7,359 nt of DNA from Saprospiraceae bacterium. Its GTDB lineage: Bacteria; Bacteroidota; Bacteroidia; Chitinophagales; Saprospiraceae. Location of the stretch: positions 1-7,359 of the forward strand of contig JAJDFU010000619.1 in the NCBI GenBank assembly GCA_020528935.1. The letters run 5' to 3'. The notes under the pieces were generated by a model. It had not been told where the DNA came from. It saw only the letters and a list, made by a program, of their open reading frames with translations, and ran no database searches. Made by a program: the position numbers and the translations under genes. Of this stretch, positions 6,778 through 7,359 are shown piece after piece. Numbering within the stretch: the first letter of the stretch is position 1; the number at the start of each line of letters is the position of its first letter.

Positions 6778-6826
6778 AAATGCAAAATGGATATTGCCGG
6801 CAACGGACAATATCCATTTTGCATTT
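6778..6826 (-). repeat. Perfect 19-bp inverted repeat after gldK, closed by GNRA-type loop
   Basis: Bases 6778-6796 are the exact reverse complement of 6808-6826 (19 of 19), with an 11-base centre. The centre folds further as CCG-GCAA-CGG on the plus strand with one unpaired A; on the minus-strand transcript the loop reads TTGC. The repeat starts 15 bases after the gldK stop. It is not followed directly by a T-run; a six-T stretch occurs only about 20 bases further on, so it is a weak terminator by itself. It may be a 3' end stabiliser, an RNase processing site separating gldK from gldL mRNA, or part of a double terminator with the hairpin at 6685-6707. Confidence 0.75.
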
Positions 6827-6841
6827 GGCCGGGCCGGGGTT

Positions 6842-7359
6842 TTAGAAGTCGTTGATCGATCGGCCCATGAAGGTGAGCACGTTGCGGAATCCGATGTAGG
6901 ACTTGGTGGTGTCCTGGAATTCGTAGTGGCGCGTGCCGTTTTGAAGGAAAAACATGACGTCTTTCCAGGAGCCGCCGCGGATCACCTTGCGCTTCATGGC
7001 TTCGGGATCGTCGTCGGAGGCGTCGAAGCGGATGTCGGGGTTGAGGTCGTGTACAAAGGAATAGGCGTTGTCGTCGTAGGCCGTGACGGTCCATTCGGCC
7101 ACATTGCCGGCCATGTTGTACAGGCCGTAGTCGTTGGGGAAGTAGGCATCTGCCTTGACGGTGTACATGCCGCCGTCCTCGGGATAGTTGCCCCGGCCGG
7201 GCTTGAAGTTGACCAGAATACAGCCCTTTGCGTTGCCGCCGTAATAGCCGCCCCCGGGAAAGGGAGCATTGCAGTGGGCGCACCGGGCGGCGTATGCCAG
7301 TTCCAACGTGGGGGGGAGGCGGAAAAGACGGGGACTACCAACCACGCGGGCGGCCGCGG
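6842..7359 (-). CDS. gldK: GldK, T9SS/gliding lipoprotein with FGE-sulfatase fold (partial, N-terminus off right edge)
   Basis: Only the last 171 residues are present; the frame is open to the right edge, so the lipoprotein signal and most of the domain are missing. GldK (PorK) is the outer-membrane-anchored lipoprotein that forms the periplasmic ring with GldN. The visible part belongs to the formylglycine-generating-enzyme/sulfatase-modifying fold: FRLP, YAAR, NAPFP, NAKGCILVNFKPGRGNYPED, NDYGLYNMAGNVAEWTVTAYDD, KRKVIRGGSWKDV, then GTRHYEFQDTTKSYIGFRNV near the end. GldK members are regarded as structural rather than catalytic. GTG at 7343-7345 is not taken as the start, because homologous sequence continues upstream in this family. 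Near the edge, several residues normally invariant in the fold are changed (RLPPTLELAYAARCA in place of roughly RLPTExEWEYAARGG, and PFPGGG for PFPWGG). These may be sequencing errors near a contig end. It is followed by a 194-base gap and gldL. Confidence 0.93.
   Translation of the reverse strand, partial: AAARVVGSPRLFRLPPTLELAYAARCAHCNAPFPGGGYYGGNAKGCILVNFKPGRGNYPEDGGMYTVKADAYFPNDYGLYNMAGNVAEWTVTAYDDNAYSFVHDLNPDIRFDASDDDPEAMKRKVIRGGSWKDVMFFLQNGTRHYEFQDTTKSYIGFRNVLTFMGRSINDF

Noticed and set aside
6738..7283. A 181-codon Arg-rich minus-strand frame overlapping gldK
   Set aside because: It is out of frame with the conserved GldK sequence, highly Arg/Pro/His-rich, and runs through the perfect inverted repeat and beyond gldK.
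7349..7359. GCGGCCGC and CCGCGG rare-cutter sites at the right edge, considered as vector or linker sequence
   Set aside because: The gldK frame stays open through them, and GCGGCCGC also occurs inside the helicase gene, so GC-rich genomic sequence is sufficient explanation, although contig-end noise remains possible.

Overview
This window looks like chromosomal DNA from a GC-rich member of the Bacteroidota. The evidence is a minus-strand run in the order gldK-gldL-gldM-gldN, which encodes the core of the type IX secretion system (T9SS) and gliding motor and is essentially confined to that phylum. Other signs agree: starts without Shine-Dalgarno sequences and a TAnnTTTG-type promoter element. 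The GldM N-terminus (MAIPKEPRQLMINLMYLVLTA) reminds me of Saprospiria-type sequences, but that placement is from memory and weak.

Layout. (1) Positions 1-1170, minus strand: the membrane half of an ABC exporter (permease-ATPase fusion), which runs off the left edge just as its nucleotide-binding domain begins. (2) 1171-1379: a divergent intergenic gap with one short hairpin. (3) 1380-3311, plus strand: a complete UPF1/IGHMBP2-like superfamily 1 helicase with a TTG start. (4) 3313-3346: a terminator-like hairpin between convergent genes. (5) 3369-7359, minus strand: gldN, gldM, gldL and the C-terminal part of gldK, which runs off the right edge.

How the genes work together. In characterised relatives, GldL and GldM form the inner-membrane proton-driven motor, and GldM spans the periplasm. 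GldK (a lipoprotein) and GldN form a periplasmic ring under the outer membrane. Together they power export of C-terminal-domain cargo and, in gliding species, movement of surface adhesins. The key motor residues are present: GldL Glu49 in its second membrane helix and GldM Arg8 just before its single helix. The ABC exporter and helicase have no evident functional link to the T9SS genes.

The least routine signals are in the gaps of the gld cluster. The gldK-gldL gap holds a perfect 19-bp inverted repeat closed by a GNRA-type loop, followed by a canonical intrinsic terminator. The gldM-gldN gap holds a second intrinsic terminator, and a perfect TAnnTTTG box lies two bases from the gldN start. 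The cluster may therefore be transcribed in segments (K, LM, N) rather than as one simple operon. I found no evidence of a wholly new system, mobile element, CRISPR array, tRNA or rRNA.
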